Positions 57,383 through 64,000 of a stretch of 64,000 nucleotides of DNA are shown piece after piece. The notes beneath the pieces were generated by a model. That model ran no database searches and had not been told where the DNA came from. It was given only the letters and a program-made list of their open reading frames with translations. The DNA lies in assembly GCF_001667315.1 (NCBI RefSeq), contig NZ_LZHT01000041.1, positions 124,001 through 188,000 on the forward strand, read 5' to 3'. How positions within the stretch are numbered: the stretch's first letter is position 1; every line of letters begins with the position of its first letter. This stretch comes from Mycobacterium sp. 852002-10029_SCH5224772 (lineage in GTDB: Bacteria; Actinomycetota; Actinomycetes; Mycobacteriales; Mycobacteriaceae). The position numbers and the translations under genes are program-made.

Positions 57383-57754
57383 TCAAAGAGTTCGCAATGC
57401 GGCGTAGAGGTCCAAGCCGCCGATCCCGGACAGGACCGCGGCCGAGATGGCGCCCCGGCGCCGTCGCCCGGGACCGCGGGCGATCACACCCGCGATCAAC
57501 AGGGCCATATCCGCGACGTCGCCCGCTACGCGCGTCCAGACCAGCTTGTCCCGACCGCCCAGCAGGGCCGCGCCGTGGCCGCATTCGCGCACCCCGAGCG
57601 CGCGGATCACCCGCCGGGAGCGGCTGGTGTCGTCTACGCCCGCGATCGCGGCGACTTTGCCCGGGGCCAGAAGTTCACCCAGCCCCAGGCCGAAACTGGC
57701 ACCGCCGAGCGCCTTGACCAATGTGGCTGTGGTGTCGCCGGATTGATCGCTCAT
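57383..57754 (-). CDS. Small integral membrane protein
   Basis: A 123-residue protein with about three to four hydrophobic segments, a Gly-rich start (LVKALGGASFGLGLGELLAPG) and a central RVIRALGVRECGHGAALL segment. Proteins of this type are often found beside oxidoreductases in mycobacteria; no function is known to me. ATG 57754 lies 16 bases after the LLM enzyme stop, consistent with one operon. Confidence 0.78.
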   Translation of the reverse strand: MSDQSGDTTATLVKALGGASFGLGLGELLAPGKVAAIAGVDDTSRSRRVIRALGVRECGHGAALLGGRDKLVWTRVAGDVADMALLIAGVIARGPGRRRRGAISAAVLSGIGGLDLYAALRTL

Positions 57755-57770
57755 CTCGCTCCCCCGCCGC

Positions 57771-58757
57771 TCAGTTTGCCGCCTTGCGCAGCGCCGCAAG
57801 CAACGGTTCAGCGGCCTCTTTGAGGAACCTCTCCTGGGTTTGCCCGCCGATCTGAATGAGCGCGATGTCGGTGAACCCGGCTTCCCAGTAGGGCCGGACG
57901 CCCTCGACGATCGCGTCCAGGTCAGGGCCGCACGGAATGGTGTCGGCGACGTCTTCGGGGCGGACGAATTGGGTGGCACCGGCGAAGCCGGCCGGGGTCG
58001 GTAGGTCGGCGTTCACCTTCCAGCCACCGGCAAACCAGCGGAACTGGTCGTGCGCGCGTTTGACGGCGGTATCGCGGTCGGGATCCCAGCACACCGGTAT
58101 CTGGCCGATCACCCGCCCGCCGCCGGCGAGGTTGGCGGCCTGACGGGCGCCGTGCCAGCCGTCGACGAGCTCCGCGTTCGGTTCCGTCGCGATCAGATGG
58201 TCGGCCAGCTTGGCGAACTTGTCGATCGCCCTGGGGCCGCCGACGGCCACCCCGATGCCGACCGGGACGTCGGGCACGTCCCACAACCGCGCCGAATCGA
58301 CCTGGAAATAGTCGCCGGTGAAGTCCACCAGCTGCCCGCCGAACAGTTCCCGGATGATCTTGATGGCCTCACGCAGCATGTCCTGCCGACGGCCGACGGC
58401 CGGCCAGCCCTTGCCGACGACGTGCTCGTTGAGGTTTTCCCCACTGCCCAGGCCCAGGGTGAACCGGCCGTCGGACAGGATCTGCACGGTGGCGGCCTGC
58501 TGGGCGACGATGGCCGGGTGATACCGCATCGTCGGGCACGTCACATAGGTGTAGAGATCCACCCGTTCGGTGGCCTGTGCCACCGCACCCAGAACCGCCC
58601 AGGCGTTGGGCGCGTGCCCCTGCGAGGTGAGCCACGGTGAAAAGTGGTCACTGCAGACGTGGAAGTCGAAACCGCGCTGTTCGGCCGAAATGGCGTACTG
58701 GACAAGCTCTTTGGGTCCACTCTGTTCGGTCATCAAAGTGTAGCCAAAATTGGTCAT
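57771..58757 (-). CDS. F420- or flavin-dependent LLM-class oxidoreductase
   Basis: A 328-residue luciferase-like (TIM-barrel) enzyme. Family landmarks: AEQRGFDFHVCSDHFSPW near the N-terminus, YTYVTCPTMRYHPAIVAQQAAT, and the cofactor-phosphate loop LGLGSGENLNEH. The close likeness to the F420-dependent glucose-6-phosphate dehydrogenase group suggests F420 as cofactor. ATG 58757 (MTNFGYTLMTEQ) is chosen; it lies just behind a SigF-like promoter. Substrate unknown. Confidence 0.9.
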   Translation of the reverse strand: MTNFGYTLMTEQSGPKELVQYAISAEQRGFDFHVCSDHFSPWLTSQGHAPNAWAVLGAVAQATERVDLYTYVTCPTMRYHPAIVAQQAATVQILSDGRFTLGLGSGENLNEHVVGKGWPAVGRRQDMLREAIKIIRELFGGQLVDFTGDYFQVDSARLWDVPDVPVGIGVAVGGPRAIDKFAKLADHLIATEPNAELVDGWHGARQAANLAGGGRVIGQIPVCWDPDRDTAVKRAHDQFRWFAGGWKVNADLPTPAGFAGATQFVRPEDVADTIPCGPDLDAIVEGVRPYWEAGFTDIALIQIGGQTQERFLKEAAEPLLAALRKAAN

Positions 58758-58767
58758 GCGCAATTGG

Positions 58768-58792
58768 GTACCCGGCTGCACCGGGGGCAAAC
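58768..58792 (-). promoter_or_regulatory. SigF-like promoter of the LLM oxidoreductase operon, near-leaderless
   Basis: Minus strand GTTT (58792-58789), 15 bases, GGGTAC (58773-58768). It matches GTTT-N15-17-GGGTA. Transcription would start a few bases before ATG 58757. It would serve the LLM enzyme, membrane protein and DJ-1-like genes together. Confidence 0.65.
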
Positions 58793-58819
58793 GACGTCAC
58801 CGAAACGGTCGGGGACTTC

Positions 58820-59284
58820 CTAGAGGCGCTCTTTGACGGCGGCGGACAGGCGGGCGCCGTCGGCCTTGCCGGCCGCGATCGCGGTGGCGGCCTTCATCAC
58901 CATGCCCATCTGTTTCATGCCCGGCCGCTCGCCGATCTCCTCGGCGACCTGCGCGATCGCGGTGTCGGCAACGTCGGCCACCTCCGCCTCGGTGAGCGGG
59001 GTGGGCAGGTACTCGTCGATGACCCGCGCCTCGGCGTGCTCGTTGGCGGCGAGATCTCCGCGCCCGTTCTGGGTGTAGATCTCCGCGGATTCGCCCCGTT
59101 TGCGGGATTCTTTGGCCAGCACCTTGATGACCTCCTCGTCGGTGAGGTCTTTGGCCTGCTTACCGGAGACTTCCTCGGTTTGGATCGCGGCCAGCAGCAT
59201 GCGCAGGGTGGCCGTGCGCAGCTTGTCCCGGGCCTTCATCGCCGCGGTCAGGTCGGTCCGGAGCCGGGATTTGAGTTCCGCCAT
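58820..59284 (-). CDS. YqeY/GatB-tail-like protein (Rv3688c type)
   Basis: A 154-residue YqeY-family protein, similar to the C-terminal tRNA-binding tail of GatB. Segments TLRMLLAAIQTEEV, DEEVIKVLAKESRKR and MGMVMKAATAIAAGKADG are typical. A role in tRNA-dependent amidation has been suggested for the family but is not shown. ATG 59284. It marks the return to the gene order shared with M. tuberculosis. Confidence 0.92.
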   Translation of the reverse strand: MAELKSRLRTDLTAAMKARDKLRTATLRMLLAAIQTEEVSGKQAKDLTDEEVIKVLAKESRKRGESAEIYTQNGRGDLAANEHAEARVIDEYLPTPLTEAEVADVADTAIAQVAEEIGERPGMKQMGMVMKAATAIAAGKADGARLSAAVKERL

Positions 59285-59395
59285 GCCTGAGACGCTACGC
59301 GTGGGCGCGGGGTCGACATTGTGAAATGCCACGAGCGCCGACAGGATGGAGCGCATGACGAACGACGCGCCCGGCTGCAAAGGCCTCGGGGTTCG

Positions 59396-60562
59396 GTGAG
59401 CGCGCCGCCGCCTGGTTATCCGGTTGGCCCGCCACCGGCATACGGCCCACAACCTCAATATGGCCCACCCCCGGTGTACGGTCCGCCCCCTGCGTATGGC
59501 CCCCCGCCGGGTTATCCACCCTCGTCCGGCTACGGGGTCCCGCCGGGCTACGGGGTCCCGCCCGGCTATGGCCCGCCGCCGGGCTACGGAACGGTCAAAC
59601 CCGGCATCATCCCACTGCGGCCGCTGACCCTCGGCGACATCTTCAACGGGGCGGTCGGCTACGTTCGCGCCAACCCGAAGGCGACGTTGGGTCTGACCGC
59701 CATCGTGGTGGTCGTCATGCAGATCATCACCAAGGTCGCCTTCTTCGGACCGTTGGCCGCCCACGACCGGTTCACCACCGATCAGTCCGACAGCCTGACC
59801 GCGGGGGTCCTGGGCGCGTGGTCGGCGTCGGTGGGGGCCGGCATGCTGGTCGGCTGGCTGGGCGGCATGCTGCTGTCCGGAATGCTCACCGTCATCGTCG
59901 GGCGGGCGGTGTTCGGGTCGCCGATCAGCATCGGTGAAACCTGGGCCAAGATCCGCGGGCGGTTGCTGGCCTTGCTCGGCCTGGCACTGCTGGAGGCCGT
60001 CGTGGTGGCGGCCCTCGCCGGGCTGGTCGCGGTGATCATCGGCGTGCTGGCGGCGATCGGCAACGCCGCGGCGGCCGTGGTGCTCGGCATCCCGCTGGTG
60101 CTCGTCGTCGTCGCCGCGCTGGTGTACCTCTACACCGTGGTGCTGTTCGCCCCGGTGCTGATCGTGCTGGAGCGGCTGCCCGTCCTGGACGCGATCACCC
60201 GGTCGTTCAAGTTGATCCGCAACGGCTTCTGGCGGGTGCTGGGCATCCGGACGCTCACCTTCCTGGTGGCCTCCATCGTCGCCAACGCCGTCGCGGTGCC
60301 GTTCAGCATCGTCGGCCAGGTTTTCCAGATCACCTCGTCCGGCACGGCTTTCCTGATCAGCACCGCGGTGCTCTCCGTCGGCGCAGCGATCGGTGAGATC
60401 ATCACCGCACCATTCAACGCCGGAGTCATCGTTCTGCTGTACACCGACCGCCGGATGCGCGCCGAGGCGTTCGACCTGGTTTTACAGACCGGAGCCGCCC
60501 AGGGCCCCTACGCGGCCGCGTCCACCGACCACCTCTGGCTGACGCGGCCGCTGTACGGCTGA
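59396..60562 (+). CDS. Proline-rich multi-pass membrane protein (Rv3689 type)
   Basis: A 388-residue protein. The first 65 residues are a disordered Pro/Gly/Tyr repeat region (units such as YGPPP and GYGVPPG, from tandem copies at about 59521-59590), followed by a domain with six or so membrane helices resembling the membrane part of glycerophosphodiester phosphodiesterase-like proteins. RSFKLIRNGFWRVLGIR is a conserved cytoplasmic loop. GTG 59396. Upstream of and probably cotranscribed with the DUF4129 gene. Function unknown. Confidence 0.85.
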   Translation: MSAPPPGYPVGPPPAYGPQPQYGPPPVYGPPPAYGPPPGYPPSSGYGVPPGYGVPPGYGPPPGYGTVKPGIIPLRPLTLGDIFNGAVGYVRANPKATLGLTAIVVVVMQIITKVAFFGPLAAHDRFTTDQSDSLTAGVLGAWSASVGAGMLVGWLGGMLLSGMLTVIVGRAVFGSPISIGETWAKIRGRLLALLGLALLEAVVVAALAGLVAVIIGVLAAIGNAAAAVVLGIPLVLVVVAALVYLYTVVLFAPVLIVLERLPVLDAITRSFKLIRNGFWRVLGIRTLTFLVASIVANAVAVPFSIVGQVFQITSSGTAFLISTAVLSVGAAIGEIITAPFNAGVIVLLYTDRRMRAEAFDLVLQTGAAQGPYAAASTDHLWLTRPLYG

Positions 60563-60579
60563 GCGAGGACTAGCTGAGC

Positions 60580-61233
60580 ATGCCTTCCATCGACATCGAT
60601 CGCGATGCCGCGCACCGCGCCGCACAGGACGAACTCCACAAGCCGATCTATTCCAAGGGTTCGGCGGGAGACCAATTCCTCGACTGGCTCAACGACCTGA
60701 TCTACCGGATGTTGCAGAAGACTTCCACGGTTCCGGGCGGATGGCTCACTGCGACAGTGCTTTTCATCCTGATGGCGATCGCGGTGGCGGTCGCCGTCCA
60801 CATCGCGCGGCGCACCATGCGCGCCCGCCGTGGCGGTGACCATCTGCTGTTCGAAGCCGCGCAACTGACTGCCGCCCAGCATCGCGCGACGGCCGAAAGC
60901 TATGCGGCCGACGGCGATTGGGCGGCCGCGATACGCCACCGGCTGCGCGCCGTCGCTCGCCAGCTCGAGGAGACCGGCGTGCTCGCGGCGGCCCCCGGCC
61001 GTACGGCCAACGAGCTGGCTCGCGATGCTGGCGCCGCGTTACCCCATCTGGCCGGCGAATTAGCTGAGGCGGCAACCGCTTTCAACGACGTCACTTACGG
61101 CGAACAGCCGGGCACCGAGGCGGCCTACCAGATGATCGCCGACCTCGACGATCGCCTGCGGTCCCGCTGGCAGGGTGTCCCGGTGGAGCCCGGCCGGCCC
61201 ACCGTGCCCGAGTCATGGGCGCAGGTGCGGTGA
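60580..61233 (+). CDS. DUF4129 membrane protein (Rv3690 type)
   Basis: A 217-residue protein with one central membrane helix (about 54-74) and a C-terminal DUF4129 domain: WAAAIRHRLRAVARQLEETG, then RTANELARDAGAALP and AFNDVTYGEQP. DUF4129 proteins occur beside MoxR ATPases and DUF58 proteins across Actinobacteria, as here. ATG 60580; the stop overlaps the next start. Confidence 0.9.
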   Translation: MPSIDIDRDAAHRAAQDELHKPIYSKGSAGDQFLDWLNDLIYRMLQKTSTVPGGWLTATVLFILMAIAVAVAVHIARRTMRARRGGDHLLFEAAQLTAAQHRATAESYAADGDWAAAIRHRLRAVARQLEETGVLAAAPGRTANELARDAGAALPHLAGELAEAATAFNDVTYGEQPGTEAAYQMIADLDDRLRSRWQGVPVEPGRPTVPESWAQVR

Positions 61234-62372
61234 TGGCCACGATCACCGATGGCCGTCCGGAGACCGCGCCGCGGGATCGGCGCTCCTGGCGCTGGGTGCT
61301 TGTCGCGCTGCTGGTGCTGGCCGCCATCGCCGGTGTCGACGCCTACCTGAGCGCACCGCGGCCCGGTGCGCGGATGGACCCGGCGTCCACCGGCCCGGAC
61401 GGCGCCCACGCGCTGGTCGAGTTGCTGCGCAACGCCGGAGTCGACGTCGTCGTGGCCGACAGCATCGCCGACGTCGAACATGCGGCCCGCCCGGACGCAC
61501 TGATCCTGGTGGCGCAGAGCCAGTACCTGACCGACACGGTGGCCGACCGGCTGGCGAAGATCCCGTCGGATCTGCTGCTGGTGGAACCGACGACGCGGGT
61601 CCGCGAGGCGCTGCTGCCGGGCGTGGGTGTGTCGGGCGCCGGCGGCTTTGACAGCGACCCGAATTGTACTCTGCGCGAGGCGGTCCGGTCCGGTTCGGTT
61701 AGGTTCGGGCCGAGCACCACCTATGCGGCCAAGGACGGCCGGGCGATGACCCGCTGCTACGACGGCGCGCTCATCCGCTTCCGAGACGGCGGGCGGACCC
61801 TCACCGTGGTTGGGAGCACCGACTTCATGACCAACGGCGGCCTGTCGCACGCGGGCAACGCCGCGCTGGCGATGAATTTGGCCGGGGATCGGCCCCGGCT
61901 CGTGTGGTACGCACCCCATCACGTCGAGGGTGAATCCTCCACCCAGGCATCGCTTTTCGACCTGATTCCACAGAACGTGATCTGGATCGTGTGGCAGCTG
62001 GCGCTGGTGGTGCTGCTGGTCGCCGCGTGGAAGGGCCGCCGGCCCGGCCCGCTGGTGGCCGAGGAGTTGCCGGTGGTGGTGCGCGCGTCGGAGACCGTCG
62101 AGGGTCGCGGCCGGCTGTACCGGTCCCGGCGGGCGCGCGATCGCGCCGCCGCCGCGTTGCGCACCGCCACGGTGGCGCGGCTGCTGCCTCGGCTCGGCCT
62201 CGGCGCCGGCGCATCGCCGGCGGCGGTGGCTTCCACCGTGGCCCAGCGCACCGGGTCCGATGCCGGGTTCGTCTCCTACCATCTGTTCGGTCCGCCCCCG
62301 ACGACCGACAACGACCTGTTACAACTTGCCCGTGCGCTCGACGACATCGAAAGGCAGGTCGCACACCCGTGA
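61233..62372 (+). CDS. DUF4350 membrane protein (Rv3691 type)
   Basis: A 379-residue protein: membrane helix near residues 22-38, an extracytoplasmic DUF4350 domain (PDGAHALVELLRNAGVDV..., GAT-like fold), a second membrane helix near 250-268 and a basic cytoplasmic tail. ATG 61233 overlaps the DUF4129 stop (TGATG); GTG 61230 is possible. Its stop overlaps moxR2 as GTGA. Confidence 0.9.
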   Translation: MATITDGRPETAPRDRRSWRWVLVALLVLAAIAGVDAYLSAPRPGARMDPASTGPDGAHALVELLRNAGVDVVVADSIADVEHAARPDALILVAQSQYLTDTVADRLAKIPSDLLLVEPTTRVREALLPGVGVSGAGGFDSDPNCTLREAVRSGSVRFGPSTTYAAKDGRAMTRCYDGALIRFRDGGRTLTVVGSTDFMTNGGLSHAGNAALAMNLAGDRPRLVWYAPHHVEGESSTQASLFDLIPQNVIWIVWQLALVVLLVAAWKGRRPGPLVAEELPVVVRASETVEGRGRLYRSRRARDRAAAALRTATVARLLPRLGLGAGASPAAVASTVAQRTGSDAGFVSYHLFGPPPTTDNDLLQLARALDDIERQVAHP

Positions 62373-63364
62373 CTCAACCCACGCAACCATCCCCGCCGGC
62401 GGTAGCCGAGTCGCCCACCGCTGAATCGGCACGTGAGGCACTGCTGGCGTTGCGCGCCGAGCTCGCCAAGGCCGTCGTCGGACAGGAGGGCGTGGTCAGC
62501 GGCCTGGTGATCGCGCTGCTGTGCCGCGGCCATGTACTGCTGGAAGGCGTTCCGGGAGTGGCGAAGACGCTCCTGGTCCGGGCGCTGTCCGCGGCGCTGC
62601 AGCTGGAGTTCAAGCGGGTGCAGTTCACCCCCGACCTGATGCCCGGCGACGTGACGGGTTCCCTGGTATACGACGCCCGCACCGCCGCGTTCGTGTTCCG
62701 GCCGGGTCCGGTGTTCACCAACTTGCTGCTGGCCGACGAGATCAACCGGACCCCACCCAAGACCCAGGCCGCACTGCTCGAGGCGATGGAGGAGCGCCAG
62801 GTCAGCGTGGAAGGTCAACCCCAGCCGCTGCCCGACCCCTTCATCGTTGCCGCGACCCAGAATCCGGTGGAGTACGAGGGCACCTACCAGTTGCCCGAGG
62901 CCCAACTGGATCGCTTTCTACTCAAACTGAACGTGACGCTGCCGCCGCGCGACGCCGAGATCGCCATCCTGCACCGGCACGCGCACGGCTTCGACCCCCG
63001 CGATCTGTCGGCGATCAAGCCGGTGGCCGGGCCGACCGAGCTGGCCGCCGGCCGTGCGGCCGTGCAACACGTGCTCGTCGGCGACGAGGTGCTCGGCTAC
63101 ATCGTCGACATCGTCGGGGCCACCCGCTCCTCTCCCGCGCTGCAGCTGGGCGTGTCCCCGCGTGGGGCGACCGCCCTGCTGGCCACGGCGCGCTCCTGGT
63201 CCTGGCTGTCGGGCCGCAACTACGTCACCCCCGACGACGTGAAGGCCATGGCCCGACCGACGCTGCGGCACCGGGTGATGATGCGACCCGAGGCCGAACT
63301 CGAAGGGGCCACGCCCGACGGCGTGCTCGACGGGATCTTGGCGTCGGTTCCGGTGCCCCGCTAG
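62369..63364 (+). CDS. moxR2: MoxR-family AAA+ ATPase
   Basis: A 331-residue AAA+ chaperone. Walker A is GVPGVAKT, Walker B is LLADEINR, sensor 1 is AATQNPVEYEG, and the arginine finger region is LPEAQLDRFLLK. MoxR ATPases help mature partner proteins with VWA or DUF58 domains, and the DUF58 gene follows directly. GTG 62369 overlaps the DUF4350 stop; its own stop shares a base with the next GTG. Confidence 0.94.
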   Translation: MTQPTQPSPPAVAESPTAESAREALLALRAELAKAVVGQEGVVSGLVIALLCRGHVLLEGVPGVAKTLLVRALSAALQLEFKRVQFTPDLMPGDVTGSLVYDARTAAFVFRPGPVFTNLLLADEINRTPPKTQAALLEAMEERQVSVEGQPQPLPDPFIVAATQNPVEYEGTYQLPEAQLDRFLLKLNVTLPPRDAEIAILHRHAHGFDPRDLSAIKPVAGPTELAAGRAAVQHVLVGDEVLGYIVDIVGATRSSPALQLGVSPRGATALLATARSWSWLSGRNYVTPDDVKAMARPTLRHRVMMRPEAELEGATPDGVLDGILASVPVPR

Positions 63365-64000
63365 TGATCCTGACCGGACGCACCGGGCTGGTCGCGCTGA
63401 TCTGCGTCCTGCCCATCGCGGTGTCGCCTTGGCCGGCAACGGCTTTCGTGGCTCTGCTGGCGGCGCTGGCCGTCGCCGTCGCCGTCGACATCGGATTGGC
63501 GGCCCGCACCGCCAGCCTGCGCTACGTTCGTTCCCCCGATGGCTCCGTCCGGCTCGGGCAACAGGTGGATTGCGAGCTGGTGATCCACAACGAGGGCCGA
63601 CGGCGCTTCCGCGGCCAGATCCGCGACGCCTGGCCCCCCAGCGCCCGCGCGCAGCCGCGGACCCACCCGGTCAACATCGCCGCCGGGCACGATCAGCACG
63701 TCGCGACGCGACTGGCACCGGTGCGCCGCGGTGACCAGCGCGCCACGGTGATCACCGCCCGATCGATCGGCCCGCTGGGCTTGGCGGGACGGCAACGTTC
63801 GCAACCGGTGCCCGGACAGCTGCGGGTGCTGCCACCGTTCCTGTCGCGCAAGCATTTGCCGTCGCGGCTCGCCAAGCTGCGGGAGATCGACGGCCTGCTG
63901 CCCACCCTGGTGCGCGGGCAGGGAACCGAATTCGATTCGCTGCGAGAGTATGTCGTCGGCGACGACGTGCGCTCGATCGATTGGCGCGCCACCGCGCGCC
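63364..64000 (+). CDS. DUF58 protein (Rv3693 type), 3' end outside window
   Basis: About 212 codons are visible from GTG 63364, overlapping the moxR2 stop by one base, to the edge. Two hydrophobic N-terminal segments are followed by a beta-rich region and the DUF58 signature FDSLREYVVGDDVRSIDWRA. The VWA-like domain normally lies beyond this. It is the expected client or partner of MoxR2. Confidence 0.9.
   Translation, partial: MILTGRTGLVALICVLPIAVSPWPATAFVALLAALAVAVAVDIGLAARTASLRYVRSPDGSVRLGQQVDCELVIHNEGRRRFRGQIRDAWPPSARAQPRTHPVNIAAGHDQHVATRLAPVRRGDQRATVITARSIGPLGLAGRQRSQPVPGQLRVLPPFLSRKHLPSRLAKLREIDGLLPTLVRGQGTEFDSLREYVVGDDVRSIDWRATAR

Overview
The window is high-GC chromosomal DNA of a non-tuberculous, probably slow-growing Mycobacterium. 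Gene order from about 2.1 to 44.2 kb and again from 58.8 kb to the right edge matches, gene for gene, the M. tuberculosis stretch Rv3644c to Rv3693 as I remember it: holB, adenylate cyclase, topA, cspA, DECH-box helicase, Tad-like secretion genes, dppABCD, acs, ephE, marP, nth, crp, bagAB, whiB4, ponA2, then yqeY and the moxR2 cluster. PE/PE_PGRS genes that interrupt the tuberculosis order are absent. No transposase, integrase or CRISPR array was seen.

Layout. 1-2175: accessory Rieske oxygenase operon and a divergent TetR gene whose 3' end runs antisense into tRNA-Thr(CGU). 2.2-12.9 kb: replication, topology and helicase functions with a membrane adenylate cyclase. 12.9-17.5 kb: minus-strand Tad/Flp-type operon. 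17.5-19.2 kb: two non-coding RNAs, a 6C/B11 RNA and an Ms1/MTS2823-type RNA, on either side of a HAD phosphatase gene. 19.2-25.1 kb: dipeptide ABC transporter. 25.1-26.5 kb: two accessory secreted proteins. 26.6-44.2 kb: conserved core (acs, secreted protease, ephE, marP, thiol protein, nth, crp, ArsA-type ATPases, whiB4, ponA2, phosphoesterase) ending at tRNA-Pro(CGG).

44.2-58.8 kb is the variable part. It starts at tRNA-Pro with a lipoprotein/DUF1023 hydrolase pair and a membrane-anchored Mrr-type nuclease. It then becomes a stress-signalling island: the SigF anti-anti-sigma factor RsfB, a complete RsbR-RsbS-RsbT stressosome, an RsbX-type phosphatase and a PAS-GAF-PP2C-kinase fusion. A haem-oxygenase-like iron protein, a CDGSH protein and a HemK2-type methyltransferase follow, then a flavin/F420 enzyme, a small membrane protein and a DJ-1/PfpI protein. 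At least four genes of this island have SigF-like promoter sequences, three of them almost touching the start codon. My reading is that the island holds both a sensor that feeds SigF and part of the SigF output.

58.8-64 kb: yqeY, a proline-rich membrane protein and the overlapping DUF4129-DUF4350-MoxR-DUF58 operon, the last gene running off the edge. Family and orthologue statements come from recognition of motifs and order, not from a database search.
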